Assembly: GCA_028714035.1 (NCBI GenBank)
Contig: JAQTNA010000019.1
Span: forward strand, 1-64,000
Direction of reading: 5' to 3'
DNA from: Rhodocyclaceae bacterium
GTDB taxonomy: Bacteria; Pseudomonadota; Gammaproteobacteria; Burkholderiales; Rhodocyclaceae
Length of the DNA stretch: 64,000 bases
Shown here: piece after piece, positions 30,604-41,432 of the stretch
Position numbering within the stretch: the stretch's first letter is position 1
Layout: each line of letters begins with the position of its first letter
Notes under the pieces: generated by a model
What the model was told of the DNA's origin: nothing
The model's database searches: none
The model's input: the letters and a program-made list of their open reading frames with translations, nothing else
Position numbers and translations under genes: made by a program

Positions 30604-31476
30604 TCAGTCGGCGGCGGCGCGGCCGGAAGCCAACTTGGCAGCGTGCGCTTTGACTGCCCGGCTGACGGTGGTGTAATGCACGCCGAATTCCACGGCCACC
30701 TCTTTCATGGCATAGCCGCCGCTCAGATAGGCCAGGGCCATGCCCGATCGGGGATCGTCTTCATGCGCCAGTCGAAAAGTCGCCAAGGGCTTGGCCGGGC
30801 GCCGACGCTGGATGCGCGGTACTTCATTCAAGGTTTGCCCAGGTGCAATCCGGTCCTGCATGTGCGATACGAACTCATCATCGCCCAGAAATATCTGATG
30901 GCTCAGTTTGTCCCATAGCGCAGGCAAGCCCACACCCGCTCGCACGAAGTCCTCAAACCTGTCCTGTGCCCGACGCCGCACCGCGCCGAATTGCCCCAGC
31001 AGCCAATCGGTCTGCAACCACGCCGGCGCCCCCGTCTTGCCGATCATCGCCGGATAGCTGCTCCACGGCCACTCACCCAGTTCCCGGACCATGCCGGCAC
31101 GTAGCGGATTGAGCACCACATAGCGCGCCAACTCCAGCAGGTACCTGTCCTTTTCCACCAGGATGGCTTTGTACCGCCCCTGGAATACATGCCCGACCCG
31201 GCCATGGGAGCGATTGACGTATTGGGTGTAAACGCCGTTCATCTGGCGCATACCCTGGGCAAGGTTCCCTTGCGGCGTCTCGATCACCAGGTGATAGTGG
31301 TTGGTCATCTGACAGTAGGCGTGGCAGCGCCAGTTGAAGCGCTCACATACTTGCCCGAGCAGGGCCAACCATGCCTCACGGTCGGCGTCACAAAGGAATA
31401 TCGCCTCCCGCCTGTCCCCGCGCGAAGTCACATGGTACAAGCCGCCCGACAACTCAATCCGTAATGGCCTCGCCAT
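30604..31476 (-). mobile_element. REP-associated tyrosine transposase (RAYT, TnpA-REP)
   Basis: This 290-residue protein is an HUH-superfamily Y1 transposase of the IS200-related RAYT group. The HUH motif is HYHLVIE in the segment MTNHYHLVIETPQGN, and the region LELARYVVLNPLRAGMV is typical of the group, as is the opening MARPLRIELSGGLYHVTSRG. It is longer than the usual 150-220 residues because of a C-terminal helix-turn-helix (about 245-285, YAMKEVAVEFGVHYTTVSRAV). It is flanked by inverted copies of GGGGTCAGGTCTTTCC, its likely cognate repeats. Its first 23 bases overlap the tail of the truncated lipase frame, so insertion probably broke that gene. Confidence 0.92.
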
Positions 31477-31951
31477 AGCACCGATCCCTTCTCAAAATGT
31501 AAAATGTGATTCGGAAAGACCTGACCCCATGCTGCGTGCTGCGTGCCGCGCCGCCCGGATCGTAGGTGCTGCCGCCGAAACCGAACATCTGGGAGGCCAG
31601 CTCGGCCATGGCGCCGCCCAGGGAGTGGCCGGTGACGGTGATGGTGGCATCGCGGTTCGCTTGCTGAACTCGGTTCGCAAATTCCAGCGCCTGGGTGAAC
31701 TGGGGATCCCAGGACTTGATACCGGCGATGGCGGCGTCCGGCCGCAGATCGCTCGGCCCGTTGGTGCCCCGGTAGGCGATGATGATTTCATGCGTTTGCG
31801 TATTCTGGAAGGCGAAGGCGGCAAAACCAGTGGTCGGGTCGACGGTTTGGAATTTCTCCAACGGCCTCCAGCCGTCTGGCGGCGTCGGCACATCCTTGTA
31901 TGCCTGGTTGGCCAATTGTGCATTCACATAATCGCGTGCGGCGTTTCCCAT
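31454..31951 (-). pseudogene. Truncated class 3 lipase, C-terminus lost to the RAYT repeat
   Basis: About the first 135 residues match class 3 (Lipase_3) alpha/beta-hydrolases: EIIIAYRGTN before the nucleophile region and the catalytic elbow GHSLGG with its serine at about residue 111. After GGSTYDPGG (about 31545) the frame runs into the RAYT-linked repeat and reads HGVRSFRITFYI, which is repeat translation, then stops inside the RAYT gene. The catalytic aspartate and histidine would lie beyond the break. GAGGAGG precedes the ATG, so the fragment may still be translated. Proteins starting like this are often large RTX lipases, which fits the RTX relic nearby. Confidence 0.8.
31505..31528 (-). 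repeat. GGGGTCAGGTCTTTCC repeat upstream of RAYT (inverted copy)
   Basis: On the plus strand GGAAAGACCTGACCCC; on the minus strand it reads the same 16 bases found twice at 30277-30355, followed in both places by ATCACATTT-like sequence. It sits between the broken lipase and the RAYT start codon. Confidence 0.8.
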
Positions 31952-31974
31952 GTCATCCTCCTCGATTCAACGGT

Positions 31975-32811
31975 TTACTGGATTCCCAACAATTTCTTGT
32001 ACTGAACCTCATCGCCCTTGGCTTTGTCCGCCAGGCGCTCGTCTATCCGCTGCTCGAACTCGTCCGGTAGCCTGAATTCGTGAAAGCGTTTCGCACTGAT
32101 TACATGCCCATCGTTCTCAGGTGCAAGAATGAAAGTGGTGTAAGGCCGCTTGTTTCGGCTCATGCAACGGTAGCCCAGCGTCACCATGGTGAGGTTGCCC
32201 GGCAGATGCCGCTTGTAGGCAAAGGTCAAAGCATTTCCCCAATGGTTCGGGTCAGGAGTATCAATATTTTGGGTGAACTGCACCGGTAGCTTCAGCTTCT
32301 TGTCCACCCACGGATGCAGGGTCCACACCCCGGAATCCGGAATCCCGGCCGGGGGGCGGTTCTGGCCGGGGGCGCCGGTCTTGGGGTCATAGAGCCAGCC
32401 GAAGGAATCCCCAATCGGCCGCCAGTCGGCGCTCTCGTCGGTGGCCCAGGGCAGCGGATATTTGTTCTCGTCTATGTACACGTCCGTGAGGCAGTTGGTC
32501 GTGCGCCGGCAAACCTCCCGCTTGCGCGTCAGGCCGCACTGGAGTTCGCCCGGCACGATGCGGAACGCCGCCGCCTCGATGCCCACCAGCTTGCTGCTCA
32601 CCCACTGTTTCGGCAGCCCGTAGCGCTCGGCGAAAGCCGCCGTGTATATCCAGGTGTTCTCGTCGGCGAAGAACGCCTGGCCCTTGAAGGTTTGCATCTT
32701 CTCGTAGCTGGGAATGTCCCGCTCCACCGCCCACGCGCCCCCCGCCGTCAGCCCGGCCAGCAGCGCCAGCCATCGCCACGTCCGGCGCATTGGTCTTGTT
32801 TTGATCCGCAT
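31975..32811 (-). CDS. Secreted protein of unknown function next to RTX and lipase relics
   Basis: This 278-residue protein has a signal peptide (MRRTWRWLALLAGLTAGGAWA) and a mature part with six or so cysteines, one of them in CGLTRKREVC, and tryptophan-rich segments (WIYTAAFAERYGLPKQWV, SADWRPIGDSFGWLY, VWTLHPWVDKKL). I do not recognise a family. Two ATGs (32820 and 32811) are possible; 32811 is preferred because AGGAAGGG is correctly spaced only for it. It lies between the RTX relic upstream and the truncated lipase downstream, 23 bases from the latter. An immunity or accessory role for a secreted lipase is a guess only. The 5' end has a duplicate relic at 30161-30220. Confidence 0.65.
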   Translation of the reverse strand: MRIKTRPMRRTWRWLALLAGLTAGGAWAVERDIPSYEKMQTFKGQAFFADENTWIYTAAFAERYGLPKQWVSSKLVGIEAAAFRIVPGELQCGLTRKREVCRRTTNCLTDVYIDENKYPLPWATDESADWRPIGDSFGWLYDPKTGAPGQNRPPAGIPDSGVWTLHPWVDKKLKLPVQFTQNIDTPDPNHWGNALTFAYKRHLPGNLTMVTLGYRCMSRNKRPYTTFILAPENDGHVISAKRFHEFRLPDEFEQRIDERLADKAKGDEVQYKKLLGIQ

Positions 32812-32931
32812 GTTGTTCATCCCTTCCTGTCCGTATCCGGACGACAAATGTCGGCCTCCCCGCGCGCCGCGCAGTCTATCGCTTCGTAAAGACGAATGGA
32901 ATAAGACGAAGGTATTAGTTCAAGCCTAATA

Positions 32932-33556
32932 TCATGCCGCTGCCCGCCAAATCCTATCGTTGCCCGCCTTCGCCGTGCCGGCGGAACTGTTCGCCGCGTA
33001 AGTGGAACGCAGGCTCGCCACCACCCCCGACACCTCCAGTTCCAGGCTGTTGCCGGCGGCATTCCAGGTCAGGCCGATGCTGTCGTAGAGGGGCTTGTAC
33101 AGGGTCTGGGCCATAAGTTGAGCATCCATGAACGCGGCCAACTGATCGAAGGCATCAAGCAGGATCGGTGCAGACTGTCCGTGGGGGTTGGGGTCGCGCT
33201 CGTTCCAGCACCAGGTGCCCAGGTAGCCCTCGCCCAGGAAGGCTTCCAGAGTGGCGAGTTTTCGAGCATCGCCGATAGCGTTGCCGTAAATTTGGGAGGC
33301 GGCCCGGCTCAGCGGGTCTACGTTTTCCACCCCGGCCCAGGCGTAGATCAGGGTGGTGAGGACGGCTTTTCTGGCGGTCGGGTCCGTCGTGCCGGCGTAT
33401 TACTGGACGAGGCTCTTGAGGCGGCCGGAGGTATCCCGCGCCATGGCCTGATGCAGGCTGTGCACGTTGCCGAAGCCAGCCAGGTCCGGCAGGGCTTCAA
33501 TCTCGGCTGAAACCTCAACGACTTGTTCTTCCACCGTGCGCGCCGTGTCCACCTGG
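32932..33556 (-). pseudogene. Broken second copy of the middle of the RTX gene
   Basis: This segment is a close copy of about 27480-28085 in the intact RTX gene, in the same orientation. Between about 33300 and 33420 only a couple of bases differ in roughly 118. A CAA glutamine codon of the intact gene (LVQQYAG) is TAA here (about 33402), so the frame is stopped. Both ends break abruptly: the upstream end stops matching near 33556 and the downstream end loses similarity after SSAGTAK at about 32950. It is a recombination relic without its own start, calcium repeats or secretion signal. Confidence 0.9.
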
Positions 33557-33740
33557 AACGTCTTTCCCCCCGGATTTCACCTTCCCATCCTGCGGCGGAA
33601 GCCTCGTTCGGGTGCGCAGAAACTGGCCGACGAGCGCCACCGAGTTCGTCAGCACACCATCAGCCGGTTGGGCGAGCGTTTTGGTTTCTTCATCCCCAGC
33701 CACGAGTTGCGGAATGCAACGGCAGATTCTCCTGAGATGG
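33557..33740. other. Junction debris between the RTX relic and the LysR gene
   Basis: No gene is visible. The last part (33726-33761, continuing into the LysR stop region) is a near-exact copy of the final 36 bases of the hybrid kinase gene (19604-19639), encoding [11 protein letters not shown] and a stop on the plus strand. Confidence 0.65.
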
Positions 33741-34628
33741 CTACCCCGGCGCGCCGGCTAAGGAGGCGCGTTTCACCGGCGCCTGGGCGGACGCCGCCAC
33801 GGCCCGGCTGAGCGTCTTCATGGCCGCCATGGGCGGCGCATCCCACAGGGAGATCATGCCCGTCGGCACGAGGCCGATGTCGGCGGGCACCGTCTCCACC
33901 ACCAGATCCGCCGCGTGCGGCGACTGCTCCACCACCCGGCGCGGCATGAGGGTCCAACCCAAGCCCACGGCGACACAGCCCAGGATACCTTCCAGGGTGC
34001 CAAACTCCATGGCATCGGCCACCGCGTGGCCGATCGCCCGCTGCCGGGCCAGGGCACGGGTGCGATAGGCGCAGCCCTCACGGAACAGGATCAGAGGTTG
34101 CAGCACGGGACTCGCGCCGACGGCGCACACCTGCACCAGTTCCTCCACCACCAGTTCCTCGAACTGGAGATCCGGATGCACCACCGGCCCGGCGACGAAG
34201 GCGCAGTCCAGCTTGTGGCCAAGCACCTTGTCGGCCAACTTGGCGCTGGTGTCGGTGCTGACCCGCAGCTCCACCTGGGGATGCCGGCTGCGCACGGCCT
34301 TGAGCGCCGTGGGCAGATGCAGGGCAGCGAAGGTTTCCATGGCACCGATGCGCAACTCGCCGGTGCTCTCGCCCACCTGGCGCACCGCCGCGCTGGTCTG
34401 GCGCTCCAGCAGCAACATGCGGCGGGCGTAGTCCAGCAGCACGCGGCCGGAAGGCGCCAGCTCCAGGCCACGCCCCTTGCGGAAGAACAGGTCGGCCCCC
34501 AGTTCCTCCTCCAGCCGCCGGATGCGGCTGGTGACATTGGACTGGACGGTGTTCAGCTTGCGCGAGGCGGCCAGGATGCCACCCTCCTCAACCACCGCCT
34601 GAAAGGTACGAAGGGCCACGAGTTCCAT
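33741..34628 (-). CDS. LysR-family regulator of the divergent MFS gene
   Basis: This 295-residue protein has the LysR helix-turn-helix (about 1-60, GGILAASRKLNTVQSNVTSRI) and effector-binding domain. It resembles the group that controls small-molecule exporters. The ATG at 34628 has AGGAG eight bases upstream; two earlier in-frame ATGs are too close to it or lack a site. The last seven residues (SLAGAPG) and the stop are encoded by the antisense strand of the kinase-gene fragment at 33726-33761, so the original C-terminus was probably altered by recombination. It is divergent from the MFS transporter gene, its probable target. Confidence 0.88.
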   Translation of the reverse strand: MELVALRTFQAVVEEGGILAASRKLNTVQSNVTSRIRRLEEELGADLFFRKGRGLELAPSGRVLLDYARRMLLLERQTSAAVRQVGESTGELRIGAMETFAALHLPTALKAVRSRHPQVELRVSTDTSAKLADKVLGHKLDCAFVAGPVVHPDLQFEELVVEELVQVCAVGASPVLQPLILFREGCAYRTRALARQRAIGHAVADAMEFGTLEGILGCVAVGLGWTLMPRRVVEQSPHAADLVVETVPADIGLVPTGMISLWDAPPMAAMKTLSRAVAASAQAPVKRASLAGAPG

Positions 34629-34645
34629 GTTCATATCTCCTATCA

Positions 34646-34675
34646 AGAACTATTCGTTCTCAACAATTCAATTGT
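34646..34675. promoter_or_regulatory. Two adjacent dyads between LysR and MFS genes, candidate operators
   Basis: AGAACTATTCGTTCT (34646-34660) is a perfect 5-5-5 dyad, and ACAATTCAATTGT (34663-34675) is a perfect 6-1-6 palindrome directly next to it. They lie in the 99-base divergent gap, closest to the LysR start, where LysR recognition and activation sites are usually found. Confidence 0.5.
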
Positions 34676-34727
34676 GCAGATAGCTTACCTTGTTTATCCT
34701 TCAGCCATCAAGACAGGAGACGGGCCA

Positions 34728-35939
34728 ATGAGCGAACAGAGGGAACGCATCCGGGTGCTCGGCGCCGGCATCTTCAGCCTGATCCTGGTGCTGGGCGTGG
34801 CCCGTTTTGCCTACACGCCGCTCTTGCCCCTGATGCAGAAACAGGCGGGCCTCGGTATCGCGGAGGCCGGAGGGCTCGCCGCCATCAATTACGCCGGCTA
34901 CCTCTCCGGCGCCCTGATCGCCTCCCTGATCAGCGACCTGGTATTGAAGGACCGCCTCTACCGCCTCGGCATGATCCTGGCCATCGCCAGCACCGCCGTC
35001 ATGGGCCTGACCACCGACCCCCTGATCTGGGCGCTGTCCCGCTTCTTCGCCGGGCTCTCCAGTGCGGCGGGCATGCTGCTGGGCACCGGCCTCATCCTCA
35101 ACTGGCTGATCCGTCACAACCATCGGAGCGAACTGGGCATCCACTTTGCCGGGATCGGCCTGGGCATAGCCGGCTGCGCCGCCGCCGTGGCCCTCATGAG
35201 CCAGTGGCTGGACTGGCGGGAGCAGTGGTTCGCGTTCACCGCCATCGGCTGCCTGCTGCTCGTGCCGGCGCTGGCCTGGCTGCCGGCGCCCGACACCAGC
35301 GGCATGACCCGGACCGGGCAGAAGTTGGAGGACAATCCGCCCAGCCCCCTGTTCATGCGCCTCTTCATGGCCGCCTACTTCTGCGCCGGCGTGGGCTACG
35401 TGGTCAGCGCCACCTTCATCGTCGCCATCGTGAACAAGCTGCCGGGACTGTCGGGCCAGGGAAACCTGGCGTTCCTGGCCATAGGACTGGGCGCGGCGCC
35501 GGCCTGCATCAACTGGGACTTGATCGCGCGGCGCACCGGTGATCTGAACGCCCTGATCCTGGCCGCCATCCTCCAGATCGTCGGCATCCTGCTGCCGGTC
35601 ACGGTCGGCGGCCTCTGGGCCACCCTGTTCGGCGCCCTGCTCTTCGGCGGCACCTTCATCGGCATGGTGAGCCTGGTATTGACCATGGCCGGACGCTACT
35701 ACCCGACCCGCCCGGCCAAGATCATGGGCAAGATGACCCTCTCCTACGGCGCCGCCCAGATCCTGGGGCCGGCCATCACCGGCTGGCTGGGCACCGTCTT
35801 CGGCAGCTACACGGCCGGCCTTTGGCTGGCGGCGGGCGTGATGGTGGTCGGCACCCTGCTGCTCCTGGTCCTGAAGGCCGTGGAACGACGGGATGCCGCC
35901 GCAAGCCTCGCCGCCCTGAAGCCCTGCCCGCAGAACTGA
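34728..35939 (+). CDS. YbfB/YjiJ-type major facilitator transporter
   Basis: This 403-residue inner-membrane protein with about 12 hydrophobic segments belongs to the MFS_4 (YbfB/YjiJ) group. The N-terminus has the group pattern GVARFAYTPLLPLMQ. Members are uncharacterised or linked to export of small organic molecules; the substrate is not predictable. The ATG at 34728 follows AGGAGA. It is divergent from a LysR gene across a gap with two strong dyads, so LysR-controlled expression is likely. The frame is open far upstream only as the antisense of the LysR gene. Confidence 0.87.
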   Translation: MSEQRERIRVLGAGIFSLILVLGVARFAYTPLLPLMQKQAGLGIAEAGGLAAINYAGYLSGALIASLISDLVLKDRLYRLGMILAIASTAVMGLTTDPLIWALSRFFAGLSSAAGMLLGTGLILNWLIRHNHRSELGIHFAGIGLGIAGCAAAVALMSQWLDWREQWFAFTAIGCLLLVPALAWLPAPDTSGMTRTGQKLEDNPPSPLFMRLFMAAYFCAGVGYVVSATFIVAIVNKLPGLSGQGNLAFLAIGLGAAPACINWDLIARRTGDLNALILAAILQIVGILLPVTVGGLWATLFGALLFGGTFIGMVSLVLTMAGRYYPTRPAKIMGKMTLSYGAAQILGPAITGWLGTVFGSYTAGLWLAAGVMVVGTLLLLVLKAVERRDAAASLAALKPCPQN

Positions 35940-35970
35940 GGGCATGTCGGATCATCCCTGAAATCTCTGT

Positions 35971-36290
35971 TTGAAGCGCAGAGACGCAGAGTAAAAAAGC
36001 AACCCGATTAGCGCTGATCTTCATCCGACCATATTTCAAGGCACTTCCGGAAAATTTGGCGCCGTGTGGGTCGGGCTTCAGCCCGACAGGTGCGGCTACG
36101 GTGCGCTTGTCGGGCTGAAGCCCGACCCACGAAGCCCCACAACGTTTTTCTGGCTGAAGATCAGCACCAATCCGGAAAACAATGGGTTACGTCAGTTTTC
36201 CAAATTCTCATTTCACCCGTTTGGTGAGACCGAGAATTTCACAACGCTCTTGTTTTCTCTGCGTCTCTGCGCCTCTGCGGTGAATCAACT
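35971..36290 (+). repeat. GCAGAGGCGCAGAG long palindromic element, copy 3, with a nested twin-hairpin
   Basis: The left arm GCGCAGAGACGCAGAGTAAA (about 35977) and the right arm TTTTCTCTGCGTCTCTGC, then GCCTCTGCGG (36253-36280), are inverted copies 250 bases apart. A twin-hairpin element (36066-36130) is nested between them. This is the longest copy and fills the 364-base gap between the convergent MFS and OmpA-like genes; nothing else is recognisable in the gap. It is the only copy not placed just before a start codon. Confidence 0.82.
36066..36130. repeat. Twin-hairpin GTGGG...CCCAC element, copy 2
   Basis: GTGGGTCGGGCTTCAGCCCG, AC, a 21-base spacer, then GTCGGGCTGAAGCCCGACCC, AC: two perfect hairpins that are also inverted copies of each other, 65 bases in total. 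It is inserted inside long palindromic element copy 3. Confidence 0.8.
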
Positions 36291-36303
36291 GCTTTCTCCA
36301 GGA

Positions 36304-37584
36304 TCATTGTTTCGCCAGTTCCACGCGCCGGTTCTGGGCACGTCCCAGGGCGGTGGCGTTTTCGGCCAGGGGCCGGGAGGCGCCGAAACCGGCGGTCTTC
36401 AGGTGATCCCCCGCCGCACCGGCCTGGGTCAGGTATTGCTTCACCGAATTGGCGCGGCGCTCGGACAGGTCCTGGTTGTGTTCGGCACCGGCGGTGGAGT
36501 CCGTGTGGCCCTCGATCGTGATGGTCCATTGCGGATGGGCCTTCAGGATGGCCGCCACATGGTCCAGGGTGGAGCGGGATTCATCCTTGAGGTGGTCGGA
36601 GTCGGAATCGAAGTTGATGCCGTACAGCCGGACGCGCCCGGATTCCTCCAGGTCCTTGGCCATCTGCTGCTCGATGCCGCCCACCCAGTTGGGGCAGGTG
36701 CCGACGTCGCCGCTGCGTTTGACGCCGGTCCAGAAGCGCCCCACGTTGGGATCCTCGCCCTTGTAGGAGAACAGCCCTGCCGATTTCTGGCCGTCGCCGG
36801 AGAAGGTCATGAACGCGCTGCCCTGATCGTGCTCCTGCCCCTTCTCGTGCCAGGTCAGTTTCATCACCCGCCCTTCGATGCCGCCTTCCAGGGTGCCGGC
36901 GTGATGTTGATAGCAGCCGACCACGGAAGAGCCCTCCTGACGGATGTGCATCTCGCCGTTCCGGGTCATGTAGGTGCCGCTGACGTTGGGGAAGGGCGTG
37001 GTGGAGAGGCGCTTGCCCAGGGCGCGAAAGCGGTTCAGCCCCAGGTAATCCGGCGCATGACCGTTCTTGATGTTGAGCCGCACCCAGCGACCCGGGACCT
37101 CGGCGCTGGCCGGGAAGGTCTGGTTGTCCACCCGGTCCTGCAGGGACACGTCCGCGATCTTCGCGAAACCGTCCTTGGCGCTCGTGTCGGATACTTCCAC
37201 CGAAATGTCCTTGGCGCTGCCGCCGACCACCATGGCGGTATCGAATTCCAGTTGCTTCAGCAGGGAGCGCTCCGGCAGCTCGATGACGATGGCCTGGTTG
37301 GTGGCCGCCCCCTGCACTTCCCAGTTCTGCTCGGTCTCGTAATGACCCCGGAGCAGCCAGGACGCCGCATGCACGGATTCCGCGTCGGGTTCCTGCACCA
37401 CCAGGGCGCCCGAGGCGAAGGCCACCATGTCTTCCAGAGGAGCCGGGTTGGCGGCCGCGGCGGAAGCGGCGGAAGCGGAGGCGGCGGCGCTACTGCTCGC
37501 GGCAGGCGCGGGGGCGTCCGATTTTCCGCCGCAGGCCGTCAGGGCAAGCGATGCCAGGAAAAACAACACGTAGTTCTTACGCAT
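36304..37584 (-). CDS. OmpA-family lipoprotein with N-terminal discoidin-like domain
   Basis: This 426-residue lipoprotein has a lipobox (LTACGG, cysteine at residue 18), an Ala/Ser-rich linker, a beta-sandwich-like region (about 55-175) reminiscent of F5/8-type or NPCBM carbohydrate-binding domains (ASWLLRGHYETEQNWEVQG, GRWVRLNIKN), a middle region with a possible lipocalin-like strand pattern (about 195-290) and a C-terminal OmpA peptidoglycan-binding domain (about 305-426) with the motif IEGHTDSTAGAEHNQDLSERRA. It is thus anchored in the outer membrane and to peptidoglycan. It is divergent from the ACP-ligase-acyltransferase gene. The sugar-binding role of the N-terminal domain is inferred from fold-level similarity only. 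Confidence 0.82.
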   Translation of the reverse strand: MRKNYVLFFLASLALTACGGKSDAPAPAASSSAAASASAASAAAANPAPLEDMVAFASGALVVQEPDAESVHAASWLLRGHYETEQNWEVQGAATNQAIVIELPERSLLKQLEFDTAMVVGGSAKDISVEVSDTSAKDGFAKIADVSLQDRVDNQTFPASAEVPGRWVRLNIKNGHAPDYLGLNRFRALGKRLSTTPFPNVSGTYMTRNGEMHIRQEGSSVVGCYQHHAGTLEGGIEGRVMKLTWHEKGQEHDQGSAFMTFSGDGQKSAGLFSYKGEDPNVGRFWTGVKRSGDVGTCPNWVGGIEQQMAKDLEESGRVRLYGINFDSDSDHLKDESRSTLDHVAAILKAHPQWTITIEGHTDSTAGAEHNQDLSERRANSVKQYLTQAGAAGDHLKTAGFGASRPLAENATALGRAQNRRVELAKQ

Positions 37585-37768
37585 GATCAGTCTCCCAAGG
37601 TAACGGCCGGATCGGCAAGCGACTCCCGGATCATCAGTTCATTGCCGGTGCTTGTCAAATGAATGCGGCCGGCTTCCTCCTGTCCGGGCAAATGGGTATG
37701 CTTGGCTCCGGTCCGCCTGGCATCCATGCTCCGGCGCCAGATTCAGTCCATTTTCGGATATTCCCCCC

Positions 37769-40567
<2,799 letters not shown>

Positions 40568-40651
40568 TCTTGCTAAAGCGGTGAGCAGATGTTCAGCCGT
40601 TCTCGCGTGAATCGGAGACGCTTACCGCTTACCGCTGACCGCCTACCGCCT

Positions 40652-41368
40652 TCAGCCCTCGGCGAATTTCTCCAGGCCGGCGCGATCGAGGTAGAAGCGG
40701 CTATGGCGCTCCACGATCAGACCCTGGCGTTTGAAGTCCGCCACGATGCGGCTCACGGTCTCCACCGTCACGCTGATGAGCGCGGCCATGTCCTCCCGGC
40801 ACATGGCGGGACAGGTGTCGCTGCCGTCCGTGCTCAGGGTGTGCAGAATGCAGCGCACCACCCGCCCCTGGGCGGAGCCGGTGGAGAGCAGGGTGATGAT
40901 CTGGTTCGCGGCGTCCACGCTTTTCTGTTGACGCAGGAATATCTGCTCGGCCAGCTGGGGATGGCTTGCCCTTAGCAGCCTGAGCGTCTCGACCGGAATC
41001 CGGCACACTTCGCTCGCCTCCAGCGCCTCCGCTCCATGCCGGTAGGGCAGGCCGCCCAGGGCGCCGAGCCCCACCGTGTCGCCCTTGTGCATCAGGCCGA
41101 CGATGCGCGGGGCGCCGTTGGGCGCGCGCTGCACCAATTTGATGACTCCGCTGCGCAGCGTGTAGACGTAACGGCCCGCATCCCCTTCCCGGAACAGGAC
41201 CGATTTGGCCGGCAACGAGAAATGCTCGATGAAGCCGTGATGCGTATCGAAGGCGCTCTCCGGCAGGTCCGAAAAAAGGCCGCTGACGCGCGCCGCGCAG
41301 TCGCCGCATCGGCTCTGGCCCAGCAGAACCGTGTGCCGCAAAACCCGGTGGGGGAAGGCGTTGCCCAT
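40652..41368 (-). CDS. Crp/Fnr-family regulator, FNR-like with incomplete cysteine set
   Basis: This 238-residue protein has a cyclic-nucleotide-like sensory domain and a winged helix-turn-helix in which ETVSRIVADF carries the E-xx-SR residues that recognise TTGAT-N4-ATCAA. FNR needs four cysteines for its oxygen-labile [4Fe-4S] cluster (E. coli 20, 23, 29, 122). Here C21, C24 and C122 (EVCRIP) are present but the third is replaced (S29/G30), so the cluster may be different or absent. Its targets may include the candidate box at 30506 and anaerobic genes. It stands between unrelated genes. Confidence 0.88.
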   Translation of the reverse strand: MGNAFPHRVLRHTVLLGQSRCGDCAARVSGLFSDLPESAFDTHHGFIEHFSLPAKSVLFREGDAGRYVYTLRSGVIKLVQRAPNGAPRIVGLMHKGDTVGLGALGGLPYRHGAEALEASEVCRIPVETLRLLRASHPQLAEQIFLRQQKSVDAANQIITLLSTGSAQGRVVRCILHTLSTDGSDTCPAMCREDMAALISVTVETVSRIVADFKRQGLIVERHSRFYLDRAGLEKFAEG

Positions 41369-41432
41369 GTCTGATCTCCTTTGCGCTATTTGTGAATTGC
41401 GGGTATTCGCTGGAATTCCGTCGGGCGGCGCG

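Noticed and set aside
40568-40651. Terminator after the acyl ligase fusion gene
   Set aside because: The segment has repeated TTACCGC-type words and a weak complementarity to AGCGGT, but no clear stem followed by a T tract.
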